64,000 nt of DNA, from contig NC_012870.2 of assembly GCF_000003195.3 (NCBI RefSeq), positions 47,014,063 to 47,078,062 on the forward strand. The letters run 5' to 3'. The notes below the pieces were generated by a model that worked only from the letters and a program-made list of their open reading frames with translations, was not told the origin of the DNA and ran no database searches. Made by a program: the position numbers and the translations under genes. How positions within the stretch are numbered: the first letter of the stretch is position 1; every line of letters starts with the position of its first letter. Source of the stretch: Sorghum bicolor (Eukaryota; Streptophyta; Magnoliopsida; Poales; Poaceae). Of this stretch, positions 54,292 to 64,000 are shown piece by piece.

Positions 54292-55725
54292 CTATTTTCT
54301 CAGGGCATCTTCTCTTTCCCATGTTGCTTCCGCTTCAGTGTGTCTACTCCACTGAACACGACAAATTCAGATTGTGGTCGTTTGAGTTTGCTTGGTGACT
54401 CTGTCTAGTATTTTTATTGGCACTTCTTGATATCTTAGGTCATCTTGTAAATCAACTGTATCTGGCAATATTTGTTCCTCAGGTACTCTAAGACATTTCT
54501 TCAATTGGGCGACATGAAACACATTGTGTATATCTGACATTTCTTCAGGTAGCCGAACACGATAGGCTACAGCTCCAATCCTCTGTAATACTTGATATGG
54601 TCCAATATACCGAGGCGCTAGCTTGCCTCTGACTTGGAACCTTCGAGCTCCTCGAATAGGAGAGACTTTGACATACACAAAATCTCCAACTACAAAACTT
54701 AACTCTCGCCTTCTTTTATCAGAATAGCTCTTTTGACGTGATTGTGCCTCTTTCAATTTTTCTCTGATTTCAGCTACACGATCTTCTACTTCTTTTATAA
54801 AGGCTGGTCCAAGCATGGTTCGTTCTCCAACTTCTGACCACATCAGTGGGGTTCTACATTTTCTTCCATACAGGGCCTCAAAAGGTGACATGCCCAAACT
54901 AGCTTGGTAACTGTTATTATAGGAGAACTCTGCATAAGTTAGGCTTTTCTCCCAATCTTTACCATATGTGAGCACACATGCTCTTAGCATATCTTCCATG
55001 ATCTGATTTATTCTTTCAGTCTGACCATCTGTTTGAGGATGATAAGCTGAGCTAAAATCTAGCTTGGTTCCCATAGCTTCATGCAAACTTTTCCAGAACT
55101 TAGAGGTAAATTGGGTACCTCGGTCAGATACAATCCTACTTGGCACACCATGCAATTTGACTATATTATCCACATATAACTGGGCTAACTTGTCTCCACT
55201 ATATTTGGTGCGCACAGGTATGAAGTGAGCAACCTTGGTAAGGCGGTCCACTATTACCCATATTGAATCATTTCCTTTCAGAGTTTTGGATAATCCATTC
55301 ACAAAATCCATGCCTATCTCATCCCATTTCTAAACAGGAATAGGCAATGGCTGGAGCAAGCCTGCTGGTTTCTGATGCTCTGCTTTAACCTTTTGGCAAA
55401 CATCACATTGTGCAACAAATCGTGCCACATCAGCTTTCATGCCATTCCACCAATATCTTTCTTTCAGGTCTATGTACATCTTGGTGGCACCAGGGTGGAT
55501 AGAATAAGCTGAGTTATGGGCTTCATCAAGGATTAGTTCTTGATACTTTCCCTCCTTAGGCACACAAATCCTATTTTTATACCACAATACTCCTTTGTTA
55601 TCCACTCTAAAGTATGGAGCTTTATTTTCTCCAGTTTGCTCACGAATCTTCATCAGATCCTTATCCTTATGTTGTGTCTGCTTGATTTCTTCCACAAGAG
55701 TTGGCTGCACCATCAGACTACCATT
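54292..55725 (-). pseudogene. Tekay-type chromovirus integrase and chromodomain
   Basis: Minus-strand frame with H2C2 finger (HNSAYSIH and CDVC), core Asp in MDFVNGL and SDRGTQF, Glu in GQTERIN, a GPF/Y-like module (LAPRYIGPYQVL) and a chromodomain (EVPIKILDR...VQWS...WERED). The core is intact, but TAG at 55332-55330 (Trp expected, KWDEIGMDF), TGA at 54369-54367 inside the chromodomain and TAG at 54294-54292 break it. Everything upstream (Gag to RNase H) is missing; at about 55725 it joins an unrelated LTR piece. The short remainder to 54241 is its 3' tail. Confidence 0.88.
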
Positions 55726-56703
55726 TTGAGGTTGGCGTCGGGGCCAATCATAGCCAACCTCGTGGATTATGCTCCTCTGACCTAAAGGATCAAGGAAAAC
55801 TGTGCGATCAATGTCGGTTTGATCCGACGGCCCAAATTCACTTGAAAGGACTATATAAGCAAGGCCTCTCCACCCCAGGAGGAGAGAAGAGAAATCATTA
55901 TCAGAGGAAGCCATCAAAGTTAGGGTTTTAGAACTTCTCTTCCATAGAAAATTAGAATTAGCTACTCCCTAATCCTTCAAGTTCTATAGGATTGATTAGA
56001 TAGAATTAGAGAAGTGGTGCCTAGTGCTCTGGATTCGGATCTTCATCAATAAAGATTGGTATTATTTCATATCTTTCTCTGCTACTTTATTCTAATTGCA
56101 TTATGTCTCTATTTATTATGCTCTTAGTTTGCTCTAGTTCTATATTTGATATAGTTATGATTGATAATGAGTTTATGTATAAGTTTGCAAAACGCTTAGC
56201 TCTTGACGCGCGGGAGTTAGGTGGTAGATCACATGTGGGCATGGTGCTTAGATGTTATTTACCTGCAAATGTATCCTATTGGCCGGGTCGTGTGGTAGTT
56301 CGCGATAGTGACAGTTTCGTTGATTCTTATATAGTCCACCCTCAGTTGATAGGACAGGCAGAATTTGTATTGCGGAGTAAGTCTTGCGATGTTATGATTT
56401 ACTTTAGCAATGTTCCTTATACATGAATGAAGAGTCTTTTATGCTATATATGATCTTGTAGATAACTAGAGTAGATTGTGACTTAGTAGATAGTAGATAA
56501 CTTAGAATCCATTCTCTAGCTAATCCGACGTCACCTTACATATATGAGGAGTAGTCTATTTTCTAATCGCTGTGTTATTTACCCATGAGCTTATATTTCA
56601 TTATCATTATTATTATGGCTTACCCCCTGCCAAAGTAAGTGACTGTGTGACGAGTTTCTCATTAGTAATCATGTTCTTGCAAGTTTATCTCTAAGTCTAT
56701 GCA
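55726..56703 (+). repeat. NA-like LTR fragment, divergent, both ends missing
   Basis: Matches the U3-promoter part of NA/NA-C LTRs (TGTCGGTTTGATCCGACGGC, TATATAAG at 55852-55859), then a distinct leader. The stretch about 56240-56360 keeps the motif GTTCGCGATAGTGACAG...TTGATTCTTATATAGTCC found in NA-1 U5. It is cut at 56704 by another LTR piece. Confidence 0.75.
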
Positions 56704-56988
56704 TGTTGGGTATTTTAAACGCAAACAGAAAAATCCGCAAGCGCACGGATACCGATGTAGCTTTCACCCGGGAGTATTCCAGAGTATCGATTTTCCATAG
56801 GGAACGTGAGTGTACTAATTAAGATTCAAGACCGCCCAGGGATAACTATATAATTATTTTTGGTGGTAAGAGAGGAAGTTTCCTGAGAGTTCTCTAGTTG
56901 ATCTAAGAATCAAGAATTACTTCAAAGATTATTTATTTCGGGACATCAGAACACTAACCACAGAAAGAGATGAGAAGGGGGCTAGGAA
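56704..56988 (-). repeat. NA-C-type LTR 3' end fragment
   Basis: On the minus strand this is the last roughly 285 bp of an NA-C LTR, with U5 hairpin at 56733-56750, ending ACCCAACA at 56704. Homology stops at about 56988 (GGGGGCTAGGAAG). Confidence 0.85.
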
Positions 56989-57732
56989 GCTCTGAGGAAA
57001 GATTTTTACGACACCAACTATTTGCCATTTCCCAGAAGAAATAGAGGATTGCAGTCGGATGAGCAGTTTGGTAAGTTTGTAGAGGTCATTTAGAAATTAT
57101 ATGTCAACATACCTCTGCTGGATGCCATACAGGTACCTACATATGCGAAGTACATCAGAGATATTCTTAACAAGAAGAGACCACTGCCCACCACTGAGGT
57201 TATCAAGCTGACAGAAGAATGTAGTGCGGCCATCCTCAACAAACCACCAAAGAAGGAAGATCCAGGATGCCCCACTATTGATTGCTCGATCGGAAACCAA
57301 CACTTCAACAATGCACTCTGTGATCTCGGAGCAAGTGTCAGTGTGATGCCAGCATCAGTCTACAAAAAGCTTGAGCATGCGACCCTAGAACCAACATCAA
57401 TGTGCCTACAACTAGCGGATCAATCGGTTCGACATCCGTTGGGTATCGCCGAGAACATTCTAGTCAAGATCAGAGATTTCCTGGTTCCAGTAGACTTTGT
57501 AGTACTAGACATGAGTCCTGACTCAAAAGTGTCCATCATCCTTGGAAGGCCATTTCTGAGCACTGCCAATACCCACATTGATGTCGGGAAAGGAGAAATC
57601 AAGTTCAACATAAACGGACAAGAAGAACACTTCACATTCAAGCCCAGACCAGAGAGAGACTCTACAGTGAAGGAAGTTCATGAAGAACCACTGGAGACAC
57701 CATCTCCGGAGGAAGGTAATTCAGAAGAATAA
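56989..57732 (+). pseudogene. Element D: Athila-type Gag end and single protease
   Basis: A degraded Gag end (VPTYAKYIRDILNKKRPLPT, KLTEECSAAILN) runs into an aspartic protease with CDLGASVSVMP, LADQS and IILGRPFLS. The frame is open from about 57093 to 57732, after a stop near 57090. Only one protease domain, unlike the NA family. No zinc knuckle or RT. The remnant lacks its 5' end. Confidence 0.85.
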
Positions 57733-58492
57733 AAGATTTCGAGATCCAGCTTGGGGGACCTAAAAATCCCAAACCCTCACCGGGAGGTAAATCGGTATTT
57801 ATCCGCATTATTAATTTTCTCATATTTAAATTCTTGCATAATTAAATCTTGCATTAGTCACATTTATTCATAGCATTATTATAATAATCAAAAGCCCCAT
57901 ATAAATAATATTCATGGTGTGTAACAACCCATATTTATTAATTATTGTGGAGGCACAAAAATATTTTCCATAATCATTTTAATTAAGTTTCAATTCTCAT
58001 TGATTTTCCTGCATTATATTTAATTATAGTAACCTTCTAGAAGCATGACCCACACTCCTTGGGTCCCACATGTCATACACTTCACCTCACATACATCCCA
58101 TCACATAATTTCATCCACCAATATGTTTCCACTCACCAGACATCTTTCCACCGTCCAACCACCACCAACACAATATTATTCTGCATGAGATCAAAGCAAG
58201 GAAGCAAGTGGAGGAGGCACACCCAGGATGGACACTAGGGGTGGGCGCCCGCCCACCTACCTAGGGTGCCTGCCCTGTTCCTTGCTCAGCCTATAAATGG
58301 CCACCTCCAGCTCCCCTTCTCTTCACACACACATTTCAGAAACCTTGCAAGCTCGTAGTTCTCGGTTTCCAGAGAATAGCTCTGACTGTGAGAAGATTGA
58401 GAGTTCTTTTGAGTGAGAGAGTGAGTATCACCTAGTAAGTAGTGATCCCGTTGTCTAAGCAGAAATAAAAGTTGTTTAGGGGGAGGCTCTAC
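57733..58492 (+). other. Element D non-coding tail with a promoter-like stretch
   Basis: Directly after the protease lies AGCTTGGGGGAC (57748-57759). A block at about 57890-57965 parallels the conserved NA block (AAGCCCCAT...GTGGAGGCACAAAAA). Then GGGCGCCCGCCC (58243-58254), TATAAAT (58292-58298) and a leader-like stretch follow. This could be an LTR start or an internal promoter; I cannot find an LTR boundary. NA-2 interrupts at 58493. Confidence 0.5.
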
Positions 58493-60134
58493 TATTGGGT
58501 ATTCTTAACATCATTACCAAAAGTAGACTAAGTTCTCTAAATCTAGTAACGGTGCCAAAAATGCCAAACCTATCCCTCACACCACTTAAGCCAAGTTGTC
58601 ATCCTCAGCATGATATAAGAGACGCGGTATTGAAATATGCAATTGCTCTTCTAAATAAATAATGAATGGGATCTGCAAGCGCACAGATTTAATACCGATG
58701 CAGCATTTTAACCGGGAAGTATTCCAGGTATCGTTATTTATATTTTTACCACTGGGAAGGGATTAGCAATCATCAATATTGATTACAGAATAGAATATGA
58801 GATTGAGCATCTATCATTGCATGTATAATTGAGAACATTATATCTAACTCATCATACAGGGATAAGTGTCACATAAAAGATATATGAAATAATAATAGTG
58901 ACAAGGATAATTAATCTGATCTAGCCACATAATAAATATGATAAGCACCTCAATTAGATACTCTAGAAAGTCATTAGCATGGTATTAGAACGAACTACAA
59001 GAATATTCCCTAAGTTATTCTCAACTATATAGTCTAGCATTATCATAGTTAGTGCAAGCATACTTAGCAATCATTGTGAGACAAGACTACGCCCATGCAT
59101 AGTGATATTAGCAAGGAATATGAGAAGCATAGCAATCACTCCCCTGTAATAATGTTGCTCTGCCAGCCCAATACACGAGAGGGGGACTATATAAGAATCA
59201 ATGAAGCTGTCACTATCACGAACTACCCCACGATCTGGCATATTGGGTACAATCGCAGATAAATACGGTATAAGCACCACGCCTACACAATATCTATCAT
59301 TTACCCATGGATCCGATGGATAAACGCTATACGATCCTAAGCATGTATATAGATAGAATCTAACTAAGCCAAGTACATAACTATGATAAACTAAGAACAA
59401 TATAATCTTGAATATAAGCAAGTAGAGCAAAGTCATAAGCAATATATTGAAGTAGAACAAAGTCATATTCATAATATTGAAGAACAAAGATAATTAGAAA
59501 GCAATTAGAAGCACAATTAGAGAATTACCAAGAATCCTCTTAACAGATCCGGAAACCAATCGAAGATTGACTCCTTCTAGTTCTAATCCTATGTAGCTAT
59601 GCTAATCTAGATATCTAATTGATGTGGTGGCTCTAATCTTGATCAGAGGCTTCTTCTCCCTTGAAGAACAATGAATTAGGGTTGAGAGGCTCTCTCGTCC
59701 AGGAGCCAGGGGGTCTGGTTTTATAGTCCCTTCAAGTGAATATGGGCCATTGGATCAAACCGACATAGATTGTATGGTTTAGATTCATCCTTTAAGTCGG
59801 TGGAGATCTCCCACGAAGCAGAGTCCTGATTGGACTCAGGGAGGGGGCGGGCGCCCAGGGCAGGAGGGCGGGCGCCCTGCCTCTGGCCCCGTTTCGCCTC
59901 CGCTTCGGTCTCGTGGCTTCTGGAGTCTTCTAGATGTAAGATAATTGCGCGGCACGTTAATATCTCTACGTAATCCCGACGTGTGGGCCTTTCTTCCGTA
60001 TTTCCTGATAACCCCCTGCAGAAATAGACAAACACCAAAACTCGTGGAATTCTGTCAGATAAAACCCTAAGTCTAGATGTTGATTTCATTTGGATCCTTT
60101 TCTTTATTTATTTGATACTTAAGGACCGTCAACA
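58493..60134 (-). repeat. NA-2 3' LTR
   Basis: 1642 bp. TATAAAA (minus) at 59719-59725, doubled GC block about 59845-59878, U5 hairpin at 58671-58688. The terminal ACCCAACA has one change (ACCCAATA). Confidence 0.92.
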
Positions 60135-60136
60135 AA

Positions 60137-60148
60137 CTCCCCCAAGCT
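60137..60148 (-). other. NA-2 3' polypurine tract
   Basis: AGCTTGGGGGAG on the minus strand, 2 nt before the LTR. The second, internal copy is at 61834-61845. Confidence 0.75.
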
Positions 60149-62345
60149 TACCTCTTGCTCGTCCCTGAGCAAGGATAGACTCAGCTATGGATCATAAGTT
60201 GTTGCAATATTATTTTTTTTTTAAAAAAAATTTGACGGTACACATGCTTTTAAATAAGATCTCATCTCTGAGTTAGAGTAAACTGTCAAGACTTAAAACT
60301 TACTTACTTTACCTTCACCATGGGACTTGTAACCGTCACTTCTATCTTGAGTGGTTAAAAGATAGAACAGTCTAGTCAAGTGCCATGTCTCTTATTCTTG
60401 ATCAGCTATAGCTCTGAAGTTTTTGCAGATTTTCAAATAAAACTCAGAATTCCTTGTATGATTCTCTCAGATCTCTCTTTTGTGGTATTTCTGGATCCTT
60501 ACCAAGGCAGTAATGGTATATACCTTCTCTCAAGATACGTAGTATTTGTGGTATAAGGCATAGTGACATTGCCTTCTCTCTCACCCTACTCTAATAAGGC
60601 TTTAATATCTGGAGCTCATAGGTGGGAGATAAAGTATACATACTTACAAGACATGTATTGCATAGTCAAACCATGGATCCAAAGAAACAAGCCAATGAGT
60701 TTAATCAAGATGTGCATGTGTGGCGAATAAATGATGTATGGTGATGATGGTGATAACAATGGTGAAAACAATGGTGGTGGAAGTCTAATTCTACTTTGCT
60801 CTTTTTGAGGGGATACATACCTTTCTTGCTTTTTTGAAACTTTATGAGGAGAATGAGATGCTCTTCTTTTTCTTTTCTCTCAGGTAGGTATCTTGTACCC
60901 CTAATTCTACTATCGGACACTTGTCTATTTTTACCTCTCATCTCACTCTCTCTTTTCTTTCGAGGTTCCGAGCACTTGCTCCTTTTTATTTCCTCGTATT
61001 TCTCTCTTTTTGTTTTTCTTTCTCTTTTTTTAGAACATTCATCTCTTGAGATAATATAGCAAGTGGTAGTAACAAGATAACTTGAGCAGTTATTTCACAA
61101 GGGAAAATAGAAATATTTTTGGCTATTCTCTCCCGGATTAGGAGTAGAATATTTTTGGGTGATTCTGGAGATGGAATGGGTGGATATATGTGGATGGTAC
61201 TTCCGGAGTAGAAGTAGCATATATGAGTGAACGTGCAAGTGAATCTTGATTTAACCACATGACAAGTTCCTAAGGGTCTACACAGCTTGACCACACTCAA
61301 TGCTCATAAGCAGTAAATAGTAAATGTGTGGCTCAAAGTCTAGCAAGCATGTATATATGGCGGTGGTAGGAATTTAAACTCTCATCATACAGGAACTCAT
61401 CATGCAACATTTTAAAGATTTTCAAAGATAAAATTCTCTAGAATTCTAGCATCTCTAGGAACAGATAAACAGCAGCTCAACCTTCCCATATCGTATCCGT
61501 TAACAACTTAGACTTCAGATCAAGTTTTCATCCCACAAGTTTAGGTCTAGAGCAAGCTTTAAATTATAACAGTTATATCTAAACTTGAGAGAGAACTTAA
61601 AATGTGCAAATTAGGCAGAGCAACTATTCATCATATCCATGCTTAAGTTTTATTTAGATATAGATTAGCATAGCCACTTTATTTATTTATTAAACACACT
61701 AAGCAAAAGATATATATATATAAGCTTAAAATCTTTATTTGGTTTTTTATAGTTTATGTATTTTAATATTCTAATATAATATATGTATAAAGATAGATAG
61801 ATAGAAATACTTATCGAGATAAATGGGGGTGCTCTCCCCCAAGCTGAATTTTGACGTAATTTCTCTTGATGTAGCTAGCAGGTGGCAGAGGTGTATTTGA
61901 AAGTCAGCAGCATTCTGACAGCGATTAGAATGTCCTCCGTCTGCTAGTCTTCTTGATTCTTAAGTTCTGCGGAGCTCAAATAGACAACAAAGCTTGTGGA
62001 ACTGATTAAGTGTTAGCATAAATATCTAGCCTTTATCATCTTGAGACTCCTTAATAATTATTATTCCCTGTTTTTATATTTTTATTTTATAAAGCAGAAA
62101 AGAAATTTTTATTTTATTTTTATGCCACCACAGTGAATGTACTTATGGGTTTTATGCCACTCGCATACTCACATGGGGCTTACTGTTTTTCGCATTTTTA
62201 TTTTCTTTTATTTTTAAGATAGTACGAACATGATTAACTAAGTAAACTAGTTGAAATAATTGAAAGGGAAAGGATAACTACCAAGTTTACCTCTTGGCAA
62301 GGCGTTCGGTGTTTTTAAGTCCTCCGAACGGGACTCTCCATTTTC
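60149..62345 (-). other. NA-2 non-coding region
   Basis: Homologous to NA-1 5700-7867: hairpin cluster at 60887-60996, internal AGCTTGGGGGAG at 61834-61845, conserved GTGGTGGCATAAAAAT block about 62105-62180. No gene seen. Confidence 0.8.
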
Positions 62346-64000
62346 TTAATCGTCCTGAGGTTCGTTGGGTGGCGTAGTCGGTACTTCCGGTGGCGCCTCC
62401 TCTTCATGTATAGTTATCTTCATTTTCCACACCTGACTTGGTGCTTCGGTCTCCTCTGGAAAATTCTGTTTAAACTCTACGTTTTCTGACCTTATAACCT
62501 CTCCTTCGTAGTCTGCCCATCCGTCCTTGATGATCTGCCTCCTCTGGTTGCGGTTGCGTCTCTTTCTGACCTGCTTAGATTCTTCAACGATATAATTAGG
62601 ATCAGTAAAATAACGGCGTACCTTCTCTGAGGGGAAGTGCATATGGACTTCTCCGGTTCCAATGTAGATAATTGCTTTAACGGTGCTGAGGAACGGTCTT
62701 CCAAGGATGATGGGTGGATCGTACTCATCTTCTCCCATGTCAATAACCTGAAAGTCTGTGTAGACAAAGTGATCATCTATTTTGACTGGGACATCAGTTA
62801 CTATTCCTTTAACTTCTCGAAATGTCTGATCTGCCATCTGGAGCTGAATGTATGTTGGTCTTAGTGGCATGGTCCCGAACAAGAGCCGATAGGTGACTGC
62901 AGCCATTATGTTGACGCCCGATCCGGTGTCACAAAATGTCTTGTAGAAGTTGTATCCATTTATGGAGCAGTAAATGCTTGGCATTCCTGGGTCGTCCTTA
63001 TTGGTCAAAAGCGGTGACTTAAGTTGGTGATCTTGGCCTCCATGAACTACAGTGACCATCTTAGCTGACTCGGTCCACACTTGCTTGTTCCTGTTCCTCC
63101 TGTTGGTCCTCTTCCTTGATTCACGTCTGGATTGATCTGGAATTTGTGTAGTCTTGTTCTTGAAGAAAAATGTCTCCTTCTTCCCTTTGACGTAGAAACT
63201 GATCTTAGCAGCACTAGCGTAGATGATAGCTCCCGTGGTGTTCAAGAATGGCCTCCCTAAGATGATAGGTGCTCTCTCATTATTTCCGGTCTCTACCACT
63301 ACGAAGTCTGCTGGGGCATATAAGGTACCAACTCGGACACAAAGGTTCTTCACTATTCCTTTTGGAAAAGTTATTGTCTGATCTGCAAACTGCAAACACA
63401 TGGTTGTTTCTAATAATGGATATGTAAAGAATTTTTCATAGAGTACCCTGGGTATAATGTTGACGCTGGAGAAAACGTCGCAGAGTGCTTCTGGAACGTC
63501 CACCATGCCGATAGAGATCGGGATGACGGGGCGTCCTGGATCGCCTCTCTTGACCGACAGAAGGTCAGTAGAGAATTCAGTGATGGGGTTACTCCAATTA
63601 CCTGCATCAAACGTGTCTACAAGATTTGCAGATTCTAATCCTTCCGGTTGTGATGGTATACCGGGGTTAGTAGTAGGAACAGCAGCAGCTATTTGATTTA
63701 ATTGAGATTCAATCATTTTATTAAAGCTAATTTGATTCTTGATGGCAGTAGAGAAATTATCCATTCTATTATTTATATTTTCTAGCATTTTATCATTAGA
63801 TGCCAATTTCTTAGATAGATTATCCATTAGCTTTCCTTGATTAGACACTAACTCTCTCAAAGGTGGAAAATTATTAGCATTATTGTTGTAAGAATTGTTA
63901 CCTTGATAATTACCTGAGTAGTTAGGCCTCTGTTGATTCCAACCTTGATTTTGTTGAGGACGGTTGTAGTAGTAGTAGTTGTTGTTGTTGATGTAGTTCA
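62346..64000 (-). CDS. NA-2 Gag (C-terminal part) with two tandem protease domains, partial
   Basis: The frame is open from the window edge to TAA at 62346. In order: Asn/Tyr-rich linker (at the edge), coiled-coil stretch, protease 1 and protease 2 in one uninterrupted frame, which shows the doubled protease is the family's true arrangement. In protease 1 the active-site loop is changed: CDVFSS instead of CDFGSS (Asp codon 63477-63479, glycine lost). Protease 2 keeps CDTGSG (Asp codon 62938-62940). There is no RT. The zinc knuckle and Gag body lie outside. Confidence 0.85.
   Translation of the reverse strand, partial: NYINNNNYYYYNRPQQNQGWNQQRPNYSGNYQGNNSYNNNANNFPPLRELVSNQGKLMDNLSKKLASNDKMLENINNRMDNFSTAIKNQISFNKMIESQLNQIAAAVPTTNPGIPSQPEGLESANLVDTFDAGNWSNPITEFSTDLLSVKRGDPGRPVIPISIGMVDVPEALCDVFSSVNIIPRVLYEKFFTYPLLETTMCLQFADQTITFPKGIVKNLCVRVGTLYAPADFVVVETGNNERAPIILGRPFLNTTGAIIYASAAKISFYVKGKKETFFFKNKTTQIPDQSRRESRKRTNRRNRNKQVWTESAKMVTVVHGGQDHQLKSPLLTNKDDPGMPSIYCSINGYNFYKTFCDTGSGVNIMAAVTYRLLFGTMPLRPTYIQLQMADQTFREVKGIVTDVPVKIDDHFVYTDFQVIDMGEDEYDPPIILGRPFLSTVKAIIYIGTGEVHMHFPSEKVRRYFTDPNYIVEESKQVRKRRNRNQRRQIIKDGWADYEGEVIRSENVEFKQNFPEETEAPSQVWKMKITIHEEEAPPEVPTTPPNEPQDD

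Larger units (their letters stand above)
58493..64000 (-). mobile_element. NA-2: non-autonomous LTR element, 5' end outside the window
   Basis: On the minus strand: Gag C-terminal part, double protease, non-coding region, 3' LTR. Same family as NA-1. The bases before the LTR are TCTAC (58488-58492), the predicted target duplication, to be found beyond the window. Confidence 0.92.

Overview
The window is a block of nested plant transposable elements with no host gene that I can recognise. The flowering-plant, probably grass (Poaceae, panicoid-like) assignment is an inference. It rests on Athila-type elements primed by tRNA-Asp, Tat-lineage Ty3/gypsy elements with two RNase H domains, a Tekay-type chromovirus, and a CACTA transposon with subterminal repeats of the type CCTTTAGCACCGG. 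Element names used here (Tat-1, NA-1, ATH-A and so on) are local labels.

Layout. (1) 1-16152: Tat-1, a decayed Tat element on the minus strand whose 5' LTR ends at 16152; it is split by NA-1 (1312-9535, plus strand, 5-bp target duplication ATGTG), a non-autonomous LTR element encoding Gag and two protease domains but no RT or integrase. (2) 16153-31540: Tat-2, an older plus-strand relative of Tat-1, split by a solo NA-type LTR (17087-18737, duplication TAGAG) and by NA-C (18923-26628, duplication GTAAG). (3) 31541-31617: 77 bp of an Athila-type LTR fused directly to a CACTA transposon truncated at its 5' end (to 42603), with a tnp2-type transposase pseudogene and a second decayed gene with an Ulp1-like protease domain. 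(4) 42604-55725: minus-strand Tekay remnant (LTR, integrase, chromodomain), split by ATH-A (43113-52118, duplication GTCAC), an Athila element with RT and integrase plus a separate open frame behind its own TATA box. (5) 55726-58492: LTR fragments and a Gag-protease remnant (element D). (6) 58493-64000: NA-2, minus strand, running off the window.

The most interesting theme is the relation between the NA elements and ATH-A. They share the tRNA-Asp primer site, the U3 promoter module, a U5 hairpin with compensatory base changes, and a cluster of small hairpins before the 3' LTR. The NA elements supply Gag and a doubled protease; ATH-A supplies RT and integrase but has a broken Gag and lacks the protease aspartate. 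This looks like a partner system, although these copies are themselves damaged. The second theme is the Tat pair: the hexamer GCCGAT (either strand) is scattered at many times chance density through LTR, non-coding and coding sequence in all frames, and a TAATG stop-start overlap joins Gag-protease to Pol in both copies.

Most coding regions are pseudogenes with frameshifts and stops, many of them C-to-T or G-to-A changes. All homology statements come from reading motifs and comparing copies within the window; no database search or alignment program was run.
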